DNA from: Carnegiea gigantea
Taxonomy: Eukaryota; Streptophyta; Magnoliopsida; Caryophyllales; Cactaceae
Direction of reading: 5' to 3'
DNA: 64,000 nucleotides
Assembly (NCBI GenBank): GCA_029747015.1
Contig: JAKOGI010001948.1
Coordinates: forward strand, 96,817 to 160,816
Shown: positions 46,252 through 59,927 of the stretch, piece after piece
How the letters are laid out: the number at the start of each line of letters is the position of its first letter
How positions within the stretch are numbered: position 1 is the stretch's first letter
The notes under the pieces: generated by a model
Seen by the model: the letters and a program-made list of their open reading frames with translations, nothing else
Told to the model about the DNA's origin: nothing
Databases searched by the model: none
Translations under genes and position numbers: made by a program

Positions 46252-47180
46252 TAAACCATGGTGAAATTCATTGAATAGTTAAATGTATATAACCCTTGAT
46301 GATGAGCCCCAAATGTTGATGAAGAGCAATCTCCTCCAAGATAACCCAAGAGAGAGAAAAACCCTAAATCTTCTGGTGATTAATCAACTTGAGAGTAATT
46401 GAACAAAGAGATAAATCAACTCACCCTTTAATCCTCTAAAGTTAAGGCACCAATGATTAAATTAAAGGGATGAACTCAACTTCACCACTCTCCATAGAAA
46501 TAAAGAAATTTAAGATTTGAGAAAATGCTAAGCATCAATCTCTCACATTATTAATCAAGTCTGAGAAATATCACAAGAATCAAGCAAATCGATAGAATAG
46601 TAACTCCTTTCCCAAGTCACACACGAACCAATATGTTTACAAGAAAATTACCCAATGAAATCCTAACTAGTGGTGTAATTTTAAAGGAGATATCTAGAAT
46701 ATATGCTGATCTGGAATTGGATACATTAGTGCTGGATTGGATGAGTGATCCACTATCTCAATTGGATGAGTCATACGGAAATTTTTCTGTGTATGACTTC
46801 TAGAAGAGTCCACCAGCCGTGCAAGAAATATTAGCCTTTAATTTATCCATTTCTCTCCCGATTAATTCCTTAATCAAAAACATGCAACTCCAGACCCTGC
46901 TCAGATCATTGCTCGGTTTACACCCCATATCCTCCTTGATAGTTGGAATTTGAATATGTTCTATAACTTTATGGAAACTAGACATCTGGGGTTATCCATA
47001 CGTATGTTATTTGTCTAAATTGGAGCCTGTTTTCCATTCTGAATGGAGTTAGAAGTGAAATAAGGTGTTTTGCCCATAAAATGAAAATGGGCTAATGAAG
47101 TAGTTTTCGAGAATGAAGTAGCTAAACTCCTTATTTAGGGATACTAATTACTCAACCACTTTTCTTAAGCTTACTTGGAT
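46252..47180 (-). repeat. 5' LTR of gypsy element 3
   Basis: It starts TAAACCATGGTGAAATTC on the plus strand and ends near TAAGCTTACTTGGATCC. It pairs with 43825-44752. Confidence 0.8.
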
Positions 47181-48095
47181 CCCCTCAAGGGTCCCAAGTC
47201 AATATCGACCTAGGAGGATCAAGTCCTTGACCCAAAGTCAATATTGAGCCTACTTGGTTCAATACCCTTGCTTGAGAGATTAAGTCCATCTTAGAGTTTG
47301 CTTCACATCACTTGTACCATAGGGCATGCATAGTTTAGCTGTCCAGTTACAGAATAGACTTACATAATGTCTTGATATAATTACGTTACCCAACAGACAC
47401 CCAAAAAAAAAAAAAAATCTACGAGCTACACAAATCGCCATGTGTAGCACAATTTTATGCCTAGAAAATGTCTACATAATTTATAAAATAATAGGAGGCA
47501 ACGACCCCCATTGTCCCCCGAACTCCGCCTCCATCGGCCCAGGGTTAACAACCCTAAATAGATTAGTTGTGTACAAGAACACCCATCAAATACAGAGAGA
47601 CCTACCTAAAGAAAACAAATCCAACTATAATTGTGTGCGCTTAACAGTCTTACAATGTTATAGTTTTTATGCTGTGGGATAGTTTTAACATATTTTTTTA
47701 AAAACAATTTGTGCTTGGTTTTTACGTGAGCATGCTTAGCTAAGAAATATTATAACAAAGTTGGTGGCTAAAATGTGCAATATTCGTAACGAACCAATAT
47801 ACTTACATGTACCCATGTCCTTTAAGTTCAAGGTCGCTCATATCAACGTGTTTTCAATTTTTATTCCATGTAACATTGTGTTTGAAAGATAGATTCATGC
47901 ATCATTATTTCTTTTTTTATTTAAAAAAAGCAATTTATTCTTTAGCTTTTATTTAAGTTGCCATTATTATTTGGAAAGTTTTGATTTCAATTGTCGCTCA
48001 AAAAATCCAAAAATTAAAATAGTGATTCTTTGAGTACAAACAATAAAATACAAGATGGTACCACACTTATCTCTTGATGGTGTTTTCAGATTATA
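47181..48095. other. Interval with no recognised feature
   Basis: AT-rich sequence with no frame above 80 codons and no repeat pairing seen. Confidence 0.5.
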
Positions 48096-48825
48096 GGGGT
48101 GTTTGATTGCAAGAGATTTTTGAAGAAAAAGAACTTTTTAGAGGATTTTCGCTGTTTTGACTAGTCAAAACAGCTAAATTGGTGTTTGGCTGAAAAGTTG
48201 CTTGGACCAAAATAACTCTTTCTCAAAAGACTATTTCCATTAGCATTTTGAAAATAATTGTTTGTAAAAATGACATAATTAGCCGAGAGTTTAAAAAATT
48301 ACACCATATGTCATTAGCTTTTTGTCGTGATATTGATGTTGTATATTATTTAAATTTAATCTATCCAAGATTAAATCATTTGAATATAAAAATTTCAATT
48401 CATATTAATAAAATATGTAGGAAATAACAAAATAATATTTGAAGACATAACTATCATATAGATAGATAACACAAGTTGAAAAGAAAAAAAAGATTACCAA
48501 GAATACAAATTATGTATAGCTGGTAACAAATTAAAATTTTATCAATAAAGTTAATTTGTACATATGACATCAATTCAATTCTTTTTGGAAAGAAAGTGAG
48601 ATAATTAGAAAATGAAAAAACTATTTTTAATTAAAAAGTAATTTAGAGATAAGGGCACAAATGAAATTTTACTGAATATCTTGTATAAAAATAGCTAATT
48701 TTAACAAATATTATAAACAGCTGATTCAAACAGTTAATGTAAATTGCTAATTCAAATAACTAATAGCTAACATCTAATACAAATAGTTAACAACTAACGG
48801 TTAACAGTTGCTTGCCAAATAGGGC
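48096..48825. mobile_element. hAT-like MITE candidate
   Basis: Left end GGGGTGTTTGATTGCAAG and right end TTGCTTGCCAAATAGGGC pair as imperfect inverted repeats of the type GGGGTGTTTGGCAAGC seen in plant hAT MITEs. The right arm is rich in CTAATAGCTAAC / GTTAACAGTT motifs, and similar AGCTAATTT motifs occur inside. An 8-bp target duplication could not be confirmed. No transposase frame. Confidence 0.55.
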
Positions 48826-49742
48826 TTGTATGTTCATGCTTCTAAGACAATGAAGTTAAGCTTCTAAGTTTGTTGTTATGCGTGAGTTTTCTTTGAAGTT
48901 GGTTTGAGGAGATCCTAACATGAACCCTTTTTTTTGTTTTTCGGGGGGGGGGGTTAATGAGTAAGGTTTAGCAAGAAAAAGGATTTGTACAATACACCAG
49001 ATGTGAAGGCCACATAGTTGAAATAGTACAATGAAAAGTCAGTGTTGATGGCAATAGCAAGATATAAGTGACAGCTAAAAAGCAAAGGAAAAGCTATTGT
49101 CTCATAGGAACAACTCTTGCAACTAATAAGTCCACTAATTATCAGCATAAACCTGTCATCTTCTACCTCTTCGATTGATTTGGTGCTTTAGGCAAGTTCC
49201 AATACCTATCGAACAGTTCTAAATTTCACCCTTCTGTTTGATACGTATTATATACCAACTATTCGATCAAATTTGCTATGTGAATCAGCTGCGGGGATGT
49301 CTTTCAAAATAGCCGACTCCCTTCCTCAATTCTCAGATCCTTCACATAATGAGCGAGATCGGTTGATTTCACAATATTTAAAACATCCTAAAAATACGCA
49401 TTTCTAGTCCAAAAATAAGAAAAATTAATAAAAGTATGGGGTAAATCAAGAACATATATGTATTTATAGAATAACGTAAGTCAACTCGTATGGTTGAAAT
49501 CCTTAATTCGCACCCCTCAAAAAGATAAGGAAAATTGTTGGATTAAGTGGCCCAAAATTATCGTGCTCAAATTATTTATTTAAGTTGGATCTTTTTGGTT
49601 CATGCTTACATTTGGTTTTGATTTGCCCAAAAGTAATAAACATCTTGAAGCTACTTTGCCAACTCTCATGTTGTTGTCCAGCTGTTTCTTGCACGTTGAC
49701 CCATGCGCTGACTGCATCACTTTTCTCATTCTCGGCATCTCA
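48826..49742. other. Interval with no recognised feature
   Basis: Contains a G run (48944-48953) and otherwise AT-rich DNA. No gene seen. Confidence 0.5.
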
Positions 49743-49745
49743 TTA

Positions 49746-50128
49746 GAGCACTAGCAGCCGCAGACACACGAGGCAAAGGGTGGGGCTCGCGTGTCTGCTA
49801 TGTGCCAATTTTGCCTCCCCAGCCCCCTTGAAACGCGTGTGACATGCGGGGGAGCACGCCTGTGCGTGTCTCCCCCCGTGTCACTGTTTAGCTTTTTAAA
49901 ATATTTTTTTGCTTTTTCTTTTACTTTGAAGTAAGTATATAACTTTTAAATGATTTAAAAAATAGGTTGTGTGTTATAAGGTGGGTCCATGACAAATATT
50001 TTTATTGGATGATTAAAATTGAGTTCTATAGGTTGGAGAAGTGATGGAATGCAAGTTCCAAAATTGTGGAACTTTTACTGATGTGGCAGGCTAGACTTCC
50101 AAAATCCGGAACTCCCACTGAGAATGCT
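49746..50128. mobile_element. MITE copy A, TTA-flanked (383 bp)
   Basis: Starts GAGCACTAGCAG and ends CTGAGAATGCTC, with TTA directly on both sides (49743-49745, 50129-50131). The internal GTGGGTCCATGACAAATATTTTTATTGG segment is shared with copy B (GTGGGGTCTATGAGCAATATTTTATTTGG). Terminal GAGCA-type repeats plus a TTA target suit PIF/Harbinger MITEs. The left half is unusually GC-rich (CACACGAGG, CGTGTGACATGCGGGGG). Confidence 0.75.
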
Positions 50129-50131
50129 CTT

Positions 50132-50638
50132 ACAAGCTCAGCATTTTATGATGTCCAAAAGCCTCCACGGACTGACCGTGGCAATGCACACGATTTGAGG
50201 CAGCTGACAACTTCCGCGTTAGTTCGGCTATTTTCTTCTTTATTAACCATGATATTAGAGCTGATTTATTGCAAGAATTCGAGAATGCAAGTTAATGGCT
50301 TTCTTTATGAATTATTATACTGAATATTAAGAGAGCATAAATTCAATACATTTATGCACCATAATCATCCTTTTTGTGAGCCTTTATTTGGTGAATTATG
50401 GTTCAACCCTTAGTCTCCTCCTTTACCATGAGAGTAACATTCTGGACTTTCTACAAATTGAACATTTTGTGTAGGCAGTTGTGTGGCGTTTAGTGGGCTC
50501 CAGCTACCATTTTGAGGGGCACTTTAGAGTGCCTTTTGGCACCACCCCTCGTGGGTTATCTCTTTTTTCTATTCCACATTTTATTGAGAGTTAAAAGATT
50601 TTAGTTGTAATTGATCCAATTGAAGTGCCATGGCGCCA
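50132..50638. other. Interval between the two MITE copies, nothing recognised
   Basis: No gene, RNA or repeat pairing seen. Confidence 0.5.
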
Positions 50639-50989
50639 GAGCACCTGCATTGCTTGGATCATGGTCCAAAAAGAGGTTCATGATATAAAATACCATCTCT
50701 ATCAGTGATCCACCCGGCTCGCCCTGCGATCCGGCGCTTTGCGGTGATCCACTCACAACTTTCTTTTCCCTCTGTTTTGGCAAGCTTATTAATAAATAGT
50801 ACAAAATAAAAGGTTAAAACTAATTAAATATATTTAAATGTGGGGTCTATGAGCAATATTTTATTTGGTGATCCAAGTTGGTAATCCATTTGATGTAGAA
50901 GGGAGAAAAAAAGTTGAATTGTATAATGATGTGGATGGTGTAGGCCCCTACTTATGATTCAAAAATCGGAATCACCATATGAAGTGCTC
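50639..50989. mobile_element. MITE copy B, related to copy A (351 bp)
   Basis: Starts GAGCACCTGCATTG and ends TGAAGTGCTC, followed by TTA; the left flank is CCA, so the target duplication has decayed. It shares the internal GGTCTATGAGCAATATTTTAT segment and the terminal layout of copy A. Confidence 0.7.
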
Positions 50990-51257
50990 TTAGAGGTTTC
51001 TAGTCAATTTTGTGTCATTGTTGTCACCCATGATTTTTTCCTGATATGGGTTCTCACGGAAAAAATCTTGGACCCATTGTCATGTTGATCTTGCTTTATT
51101 TTCTTGAAAATCTACCTCCATTCCACACTTTCCCATATACAATACTTGCATTATTATTAATAATAATAAAATTTCCTAACAATAATTCTCTTAAAAATTA
51201 GTTTGAATAACGAGCAGTTCTGCTAGAGTACTTATTCTAAATGATGACTACGATCTA
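50990..51257 (-). other. 3' flank / putative 3' UTR of the transporter gene
   Basis: Directly downstream of the stop codon on the minus strand. It holds AATAAT-type AT-rich runs (51150-51180) that could act as polyadenylation signals, but none is decisive. Confidence 0.4.
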
Positions 51258-51524
51258 TTACTCCTCTGATGATTTGACGACATTTGGCTTCTGGAGCTTG
51301 TCATTGGAAATGTTATCGGCCAATGCAAGACCCTTCGTCTCAAAAGGAAGTAATAATGCACACATTGCTGCAGTGAATGCGACTCCTGTAAATAGAGCAA
51401 GTGCAGCAGTCTGATGACATCCTTGGACCAAGCCTACCGCCACAAGAGGGCAAATCATCCCACCAATTCTTCCCATTGAACTTCCTGCTCCTACTCCTGT
51501 GCTTCTTAGTGATGTTGGATATAT
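51258..51524 (-). CDS. OCT7: OCT7 terminal exon (segments 11-12, stop)
   Basis: Acceptor GATGATGTAG|ATATATCC. It reads [39 protein letters not shown] and [18 protein letters not shown], then a short cytosolic tail ending KSSEE and the stop at 51258. 88 codons plus stop. Confidence 0.95.
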   Translation of the reverse strand: MYPTSLRSTGVGAGSSMGRIGGMICPLVAVGLVQGCHQTAALALFTGVAFTAAMCALLLPFETKGLALADNISNDKLQKPNVVKSSEE

Positions 51525-54500
51525 CTACATCATCAAATTCAACAAGCATAATATATATATATATATATATATCAATTATGTAATCTATCCATTTTCACTA
51601 GGAAGAAAACACAACTGCCTGGTAATAAATTGCTAACTCTGTGACAATATCTACACGATAATCTAGAGTTATGCATTATCCTTAGGACAAGCAAATGAAA
51701 AGGTGTTTCAGATTCTGTTTGGGCTGATTAATGTCGAGTGATGAGATTTTAGTTTGGGTGGGGTGCGGGTCAAGTAATTTCTGGTTGGTTCCTTTTTAAG
51801 TTAGTCTTCGCGCTGATTTGTTCCGTAAATTTGTCTTACAACATACAAGCTAGAAACTACATTAGGAAGAAAATTTTCGATTTCGAATTAGGTTATAATG
51901 CCTATTTCAAGTCTGAGCATGGGTATAATTTCATATTATAGGGATCAGTCTATTAGGCGCAGGTAATTATTTTTTCCCAAGTCTAGCTACCTGTCTTTGC
52001 TGAAAAATGAGTGACAAGTTTATTGGCAGTAAAGGGATACTACCTTAGCAAAGCAAAAGCTTATGCCACTGAGCCACTAAAGAAGTTAAGTGGATGACTA
52101 AAAGTTTACACAGGTCTCACCTCAAAGTACTAGCAATAAGTAGACTCTTCTAATATGTTGCATACTGGGTCAATATTGAGGGTCTTGAGACATACGATTT
52201 CTAAAGAAAAGTAGTTTAGATATCATGCCAGAAAAACAAAGCCAACGATCAAAAAGTTTAGACTAATAATAGACATAACAAGATAGGCTTACATATTAGA
52301 CCCTAGCACAGATTGTATGAAGTTGACATGGACAGGTTTAATTACCTCTGGGGCATATATGTAGACAGTTGTGAAGGTTGTGCTGATGCATGCTCGGGCT
52401 CCAAACAGAAGAGCTGTTGTTATACCCGCAGAGTAGCGATGAAACACCAATGGTAGCAGGAAGGCGCAACATATCAAAAACATTCCTCCCATTGTTCTCT
52501 TACGGCCAATTCTATCGACTATGAGGCCAGCCAAGATAAGGCCCGGGAACTCTTCAAGCAACGCAAGGCAAAATATTAGTCAGGGCAATAGCAGAGTATT
52601 TATTGGGCTCATCAATGTCTTGTATAATAACACCTCAAAGTCCTAACTATGCATAGTGTTTCGCCTTCTGTTTTTTTTCCCCCCCCCCAAGTAAAGTAAG
52701 GGGGCCATCGATAACATGTAAGTAGCATTAATTTACTATTGGGTGGGTAAAATCTCTCATCAAACATTCCCTAAAACTATAGCCCAAATCCATTTTTAGA
52801 TCACTTTTTTCCGGGGTAGATGTAATCAACAAGTCATTTTTGGAGTTGAAAGGACCTTTGCTCTGTGATTCGACCTCGTCTGCTCTAACGGCTTTTTTCC
52901 TGTGCAGCTTAGGTGGAAGGCGAAGAAAGCCTGAAAGGGGGGGGGGGCCTTCTTGACCTCATCTCCTTTGATCAATTACCCCAAAGGCAGAAATAGGCTT
53001 AAGCCATCACTTCAAATATGACAGTCTTTTTTTTTTGTTTTTGGGTCAAGATTGGGTTGGATGTTTGGCTACAAGGACTTAAATTGAAAGCAGGTGAACT
53101 ATTAAGGCACAATGCTATACACGAACGTGGCTCCATACCCATTGTTTAATAATCCCATCTTCCAGAATTAACAGAGGATTGAATCATTACCATCTCCGAT
53201 TTAACATAGGCGATTACTCAATATATAACAAACGCTAGTAAGTTGCAAAGGGATTGTTTTTATTGGACCTTAAACTTGGAAGGTGTGCAAAGAACTTTTA
53301 ATTTGCTTTAGTCTCAGTAAAGCTTAAAGTTGATATAAATTGCCTAAAAGTCGACTTTTTCTGCTGCACATAAAATGGGTGTCATCGACGTCAGAATTGT
53401 ATCACAAGAACACACTCACCTGCAAAACTAGCAGCAAACACATTCTTGTAATTGATATCATCAGACTTATGCAACGTTGCTTTTGTTGGGCTGCTGCACG
53501 ACCTGCTCCTATTGTTCAACTCTGTGGTAAGTAGCACAATGCCATAGTACGAGAAGGCATTTCCAATGAACAAAGCCCACAGGAGCAGCGTTGGCCTGAC
53601 CAATTTTCGCGAAAGAAGCATCGACAGGGACCTGAGTGCTTTCATGAGAGGACCCTTCACCTTTTGACAGGGTTTAGTTTCTTCAGGATTGCTCGATGAT
53701 GATTCGACAACATCTACAGGAAGATTGATATGTGGCTGTTGTAACTCAGTTTCGAGATTTGTAGTGAGAATACCAGATGGTAACTCTCTTCCATTTGCCT
53801 CAGCCATCTTCTCCAAAATTTGGAGAGCTGCTTTCTTGTCACCTTTTGAGCACAAATACCTAGGTGATTCAGGTGTCATTATGTAGAATGCAACCAGAAT
53901 AAGGGAAGGTAGAGCTGAAAAACCCAGCAAAAACCTCCACCCTAATCTAGGCATAACAATCTGTCAAGAAAAGCAACTACAACGTAACTAACAGAGGAGC
54001 CAAAATTTTGCTCATATCACATTCAAATTATGTGAAACAATTATATGGTGATTCTGGTTCAATACACTTGGGAACCGAAGACGGGATTCTGAATGAAATA
54101 TAATAAAATAAAAAAAGGAAGGATGACCGGCACAACATGATCTTTGATCTATAGTAACAAAATCATGGTATAACTGGAGTTATATTCTTGCGATTCAATG
54201 ATATAATTCAAAAGTTTTTTAAATATATTACTAGTCTTTTTGAATAATAAAAATAATTGATGTGTCAAATCATTTGATTACCAAAAGTTAAGTGTTTGGC
54301 TAGATTTTTTTTTTTTTTGGATAACAACATCCTTTTCATTCTTAATTTGAGCTCACTTTTTTATTTCATTTGTTTAGTATCTCATCGTTAAACGATTATA
54401 GTTTTGGAGAATAAATTTTATTACTAATTAGTAATGATTATACGATATTGGGTCACTTTAATATATAGAATTGATATTGCATTACAAGCTAATTATTTTT

Positions 54501-55198
54501 TTGGGTTTCCATTGTTTCTTTTTCTTTTTCCACTAAACTATTTTAACTTCTTTTTGTATCTGTACCATAATTATTTATTTACTACTTTTTAAAGATTCTC
54601 TAATATAGGAGGCGCCTTTTCTATTGTGGGCAAGTTCAGATAAATGGACCAACTTTTTATTTATCCTAATTAATAAATATTTTATTATTGTCAGGCTAAT
54701 GGCTACATAAGATATGTGAAAAGCGCATGCAAGAATTTTAGCTAATTGTTGCTTTAAGTTCATTAAATATAAATAAGGAATAAAAATATATCAATTTTAA
54801 AAGTAGTAATAATTCAAAAACAACATAATTATTATTTTTTGAATTATGATTTTTTCTTTTCTTTTTTACTTTTAAATCACTTAAAGTTCCTTTTGTTTTC
54901 ATACCTAATTATTTATTTACTATTTCCTATTAAAATTGTCTAATCTATGTAACATCTGTTTTTATGGGCAAACTTTATGAACCGCCTTTTTACTTTATCA
55001 ATCCAATGAATATTTTATTATAGTATATTAATAAATATATAATACATACAAAAAAATATTTTTTAAAATAAATATAGCATTGCATTAGTTTAACTATAAG
55101 TGGATATTTATCTAGCCAATTAATTTCCCGTGGTAGTACACATTGCATCCTCTGTAGCATGACACATGGCACACTCATACACTAATTTCATCTAACGT

Positions 55199-55266
<68 letters not shown>

Positions 55267-57820
55267 CTATTCGTGATTTTGCTTTAATGGTCTATTAATG
55301 TGGAAAGCAGTTGTATAAATCTTTCATTACCTAATGAAAATGATAGAGGTTTTGAGCAAAGACCAACATTTCATCTTTACTTAATTTTATATTGTAGAGA
55401 TAGAACAACAATAATTTTTAGTGTAAATATAGCTTATGTGGGGTTGTGGGAGATCTAGATGTAAGCAGTTTTACCCATTTAGACATCTCTATCCTTAGGG
55501 CGGTCAGCTCCAAGAGACCCGCATATATTCAGAATAGAAATAAGAGTCAAAAGGGGGTTAACAAGGTAATAAAAGAAATACCTACAATAGTACATTAGGA
55601 GATAAAGGTACTATACCTTAAACAATTGTTGTTGGAATGCTGATAACCTTGATGAATAGAGGACAACACTACAAACACAAGGAACTGCAAATGCAAAGCT
55701 TAGAAGGCCTAGAAGTTAGCTACCTATGTTTCACAACCTTCATAGACTTCTATCATGAGCTATATCCTCCAATAGATGCAAGATTTCAAATCATGCATAA
55801 TTGTCTCATTCTAGGTCTTCTTAGGTCGATCTCTACCTCTCCTACACCCTTCAAGATAAATTCTCTCACATCTTCTCACGTGAGCGTCCATACTTCTTCC
55901 CTTGACATGGCTAAACCTTCTTAGTCTATTCTCTCTCATCTTTCGTCAATGGGTATCACTTCAACTTTGTCTCTAATCACCTCATTCTTAATCTTATCTA
56001 ATCTCTTGTGGCCGCACATTCACCATATCATCCTCATCTCTACTATCAATAGTCTCTGGACTAGATTCCTTTTTACCACCCAATACTCAGAGTCATACAA
56101 CAAAACTGGTCTAACAACTATACGATAAATTTTGGCTTTTTAATCGTACTGTTATCATTTTGTCATACAACACTCCTAAAGCATTATTTCATTTTTGTCA
56201 TCCCACTATCATCTGATGGTTATTGTCCTCGTCTATGTCTCCTTTCTCATCAATAACCGAGCCTAAATATCTGAACTTCTCTACTCTTGGTACTATCACC
56301 CGTCAATGGTGACTTTTGCATTATCTACTTCTCCTCCACTGAAACTACATCATAAATATTCAATTTTCAATCTACTTATTCCAAAATTAATGAATAATTT
56401 TGACCTACTATCACCCTTGGTACTTGTATTGTAGATGTCAAGCGTTAAATTAATGAAGAATTTTGATATTGGATAATAGCATAAAGGGCAATTCTTTCAC
56501 CAATACGACTAATCTATAATATTTTTCAGTATTATACATCTTATAAGGTAGTCACGAATTCCTTCATCAGCAATCTAATTAACACAAACTATAATCATCA
56601 AAAATTTGTGAATTTTAAATCATATTATTGGACATAAATATAGGTCAAATGAAGGGAAAAATCTTGTATCTACTAGTAGAAATAGTATTAATATAAACAA
56701 GGTTTGAGGGATTAAATCTATCTAGTGTCTATGCCCTAACTCCCTCTAGCCCATGCCTTTAAAGCTATCATATCACACTTGACTTAGTCTTTAGCGATCG
56801 TAATATTGGTATAGTTCACTAGAATGACTGGTTCGTGGTCGAACTCGAGGCTCAAGTAAAAAATAAAAAGATGCGAATCTTTATAATATAAATGTAAAAA
56901 TAAATGGTAGTCTAAGAATGCTTCCCTTCCTCAATCGAAACTTCTCATTAATTCTGGCAAAATACTCAAAATAGTTAGAAATGAGTTTGTTTTTAAATTT
57001 TAAAATTCATAAAAAATTCACAGGTCTCACAGGTTGTAGGATTGAAACATGACTCTGATAGAAAAGTTACTTCCCTATCTTCCTTTGGTTTTTCGCTCTT
57101 CAATTTTTTATCTTTTAATTTTTTTAATGTTTTTTTCCTATTTTTGTTTGTCTACAACTTGAGGAAAAGCGTGAAATGAGATAGGTTTACTATGAAACTT
57201 ACCAATAAACTAATTCTCTCCACATACTTATTCTTTCATTCATTAATACTATGGTCAATGCCCATGCGATGTAAGGTTTTTAATAAAAAGTAAAAGTTAA
57301 TCTTATCAACGTTATCGTACATAGTAAAAGAATTATATATACATCTTTATAAGATAAGTGTAAAAATGAATAGTAGCCTAAGAATACTTTCCTCCCTCAA
57401 TCCAAGCTTCTCATTAATTCCATCAAAATACTCAAAACAGTTAACAATTAATTTGATTTTAAATTATAAAATTCATAAAAATTCACTAATTGATATCCCC
57501 CCATTTCCCTACTTTCCCAAGTCGCCCTCTCTATCGTTAATAACCACCTAAAATTACAGTCCCACGAAGAGAAGATCGGGAATATGTGCATATGGAGGAC
57601 AGTTTCTAGTGGGAAAAACCCAAAAAAAAAAAAAATCATATCTAATTATTGTTTTTTTGGGGAGCGGATCAGAATTAATTAGCAATCTTAGTATATCATA
57701 ACTTGAATCATTAATTTATATTTACATACAGTATGTAAAGTATATTATATGATCATAAACTTTTATTCTACATTTTTTTTTTATAGGGAAAAACCACATT
57801 TCATCGATGAAGTATATCTC

Positions 57821-57868
<48 letters not shown>

Positions 57869-57903
57869 TTGTATATATATGTATATATGTATTTATGTAT
57901 TTG

Positions 57904-57960
<57 letters not shown>

Positions 57961-58022
57961 CTATATATATATATTATATATATATGTGTTGTGTGTGTGT
58001 GTGCGTCTATATATATATATAT

Positions 58023-58090
<68 letters not shown>

Positions 58091-59780
58091 TATATATATA
58101 TATATATATATACATGCACACACACACATACACGCACACACACACACACATCAAATTGTCCTTGAGCATGATGAAAATTGTACAGCGGAATGAGGTTAAG
58201 ATGGAGAAGATTGATAATCACTGGTGGTACACTGGACTTAGTGATATGAGATTATTGATGGATTGATGAAATTAGAGTTCCAGTCAGTGAAAATGGCTTT
58301 TTTTTAATAAATTATGGTCGATTGTTCTTTTATTTGTTTTTGGTTCGATGTAATAGGTTTAATTTTGGTTCTTTCCACTAAAATTTTTCGCAATATGTTA
58401 TTTGATTTTTTTAGGGCATATATTTGTTCTGACTTTCATTATATGAGATACAAAGCTTGCAGAACTTTTGATGAAATGGATAGAAGGTTTCCTCATTGAT
58501 ACTTTGTTAAATTTGTTTCCAAAGATGTATTTAAGCATAATGGAGCTGATCATCTTGGCACCCTTCTACATCATCATTCTTAGTGTTTTGATTTTTATTG
58601 TTAATTTAATAATTTTGTCATTCTTTAATATTTTGTTTGTTTGTTTTATCTATTTTTGCCAAGAAGGTATATTATAAATATGTACATTATTCTCACTATC
58701 CATATTCATAAATATATAGTTTCAAATATTTTCACGCGAGGATGTGCATTTGACTAGAGCTAAAAGCTTATAGGTTTGTGAAGGAAGAGTGACATATATT
58801 AATTTTTATTATAAGTTTTGGTGGAAACTAATATGAAATTTATCTACCTTGATATGAGATCTTTATTTTGAGAGTAGCACATCCTATATCAAACTAGGGT
58901 GTTCACACATTATTTTATTAGTCAAATTACTATCTATAAATCAACTTTTTTTATTGTTGTTTATTTAATTAAAAATGTTTAAATCTGTATTTTATGTTTA
59001 TGAATGAATCAATAGCTTCTCCTTTCTCATCAAATACATTTTGCATATTTGTAGTTTTGTTTGCTTTATTTTTCTAATCTTTCAAATAGCTACTAAATTA
59101 TTATGATGTTTATATAAAGTAATACTAGATGAAAATATATGTTCTAATCTTATTGAGGTTAATATTTTGGGTAATATATTGTAGATTTTGATTCTTACAG
59201 TAAAGAATATATAATTGCTATTATGATTGCCTCCTCCACCCCTTTTCTTATTATATAATCTTCTTCAAAATTTTAGCAAAATTAGTTTCATTCTTTATTT
59301 CTCTACCCTACATTCCTATCATATTTTAAATAAGTTTTAGTATCCTTCTATGAGGTATAATATTTTCGATCAAGTATGTATTGTGTTCATGATACTATTA
59401 TTAGTAGAAAAAGCATAACCCTTAGTATCCATCCCTTCTTCTAATCATTTAATGAGTTGTCCTTTACTTTTAATCTCTCCCACATCATCATCTCTATCGT
59501 CAATAACTACCTAAAATTATATTCCCGCGAAGAGAGGATCGGGAAGATGTGGATATAGAGGACGGTTTCCAGTGGAAAAACCCAAAAAAAAAAATTATAT
59601 TTAATTATCATCTTTTTTGGAGCGGATCAGAATAAATTAGTAATCTTAGTATGCCATGACTTGAATCATTAATTTATATTTACATACGGTATGTAAAAGT
59701 ACATCATATGATCATAAACTTTTATTTTACATTTCTTTTTTTTGGGGGGGGGGAACTACATTTCATCGATGAAGTATATC

Positions 59781-59832
<52 letters not shown>

Positions 59833-59878
59833 ACACACACTTATATACATACATACATACATATATATATATATATAC

Positions 59879-59927
<49 letters not shown>

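Larger units (their letters stand above)
43825..47180 (-). mobile_element. Compact gag-only gypsy element (element 3)
   Basis: Two direct repeats of about 930 bp (43825-44752, 46252-47180) enclose about 1.5 kb. A minus-strand primer-site match TTGGTATTAGGGC (46237-46249) lies next to the right repeat, and the interior encodes gag remnants only. The total of about 3.4 kb with gag but no pol points to a non-autonomous derivative. LTR ends are diverged, the limits are good to about 10 bases, and no target duplication was established. Confidence 0.75.

Noticed and set aside
57749..58169. Several ORFs of 74-138 codons (poly Y-I / C-V) on both strands
   Set aside because: They are translations of (TG)n and (TA)n microsatellites.
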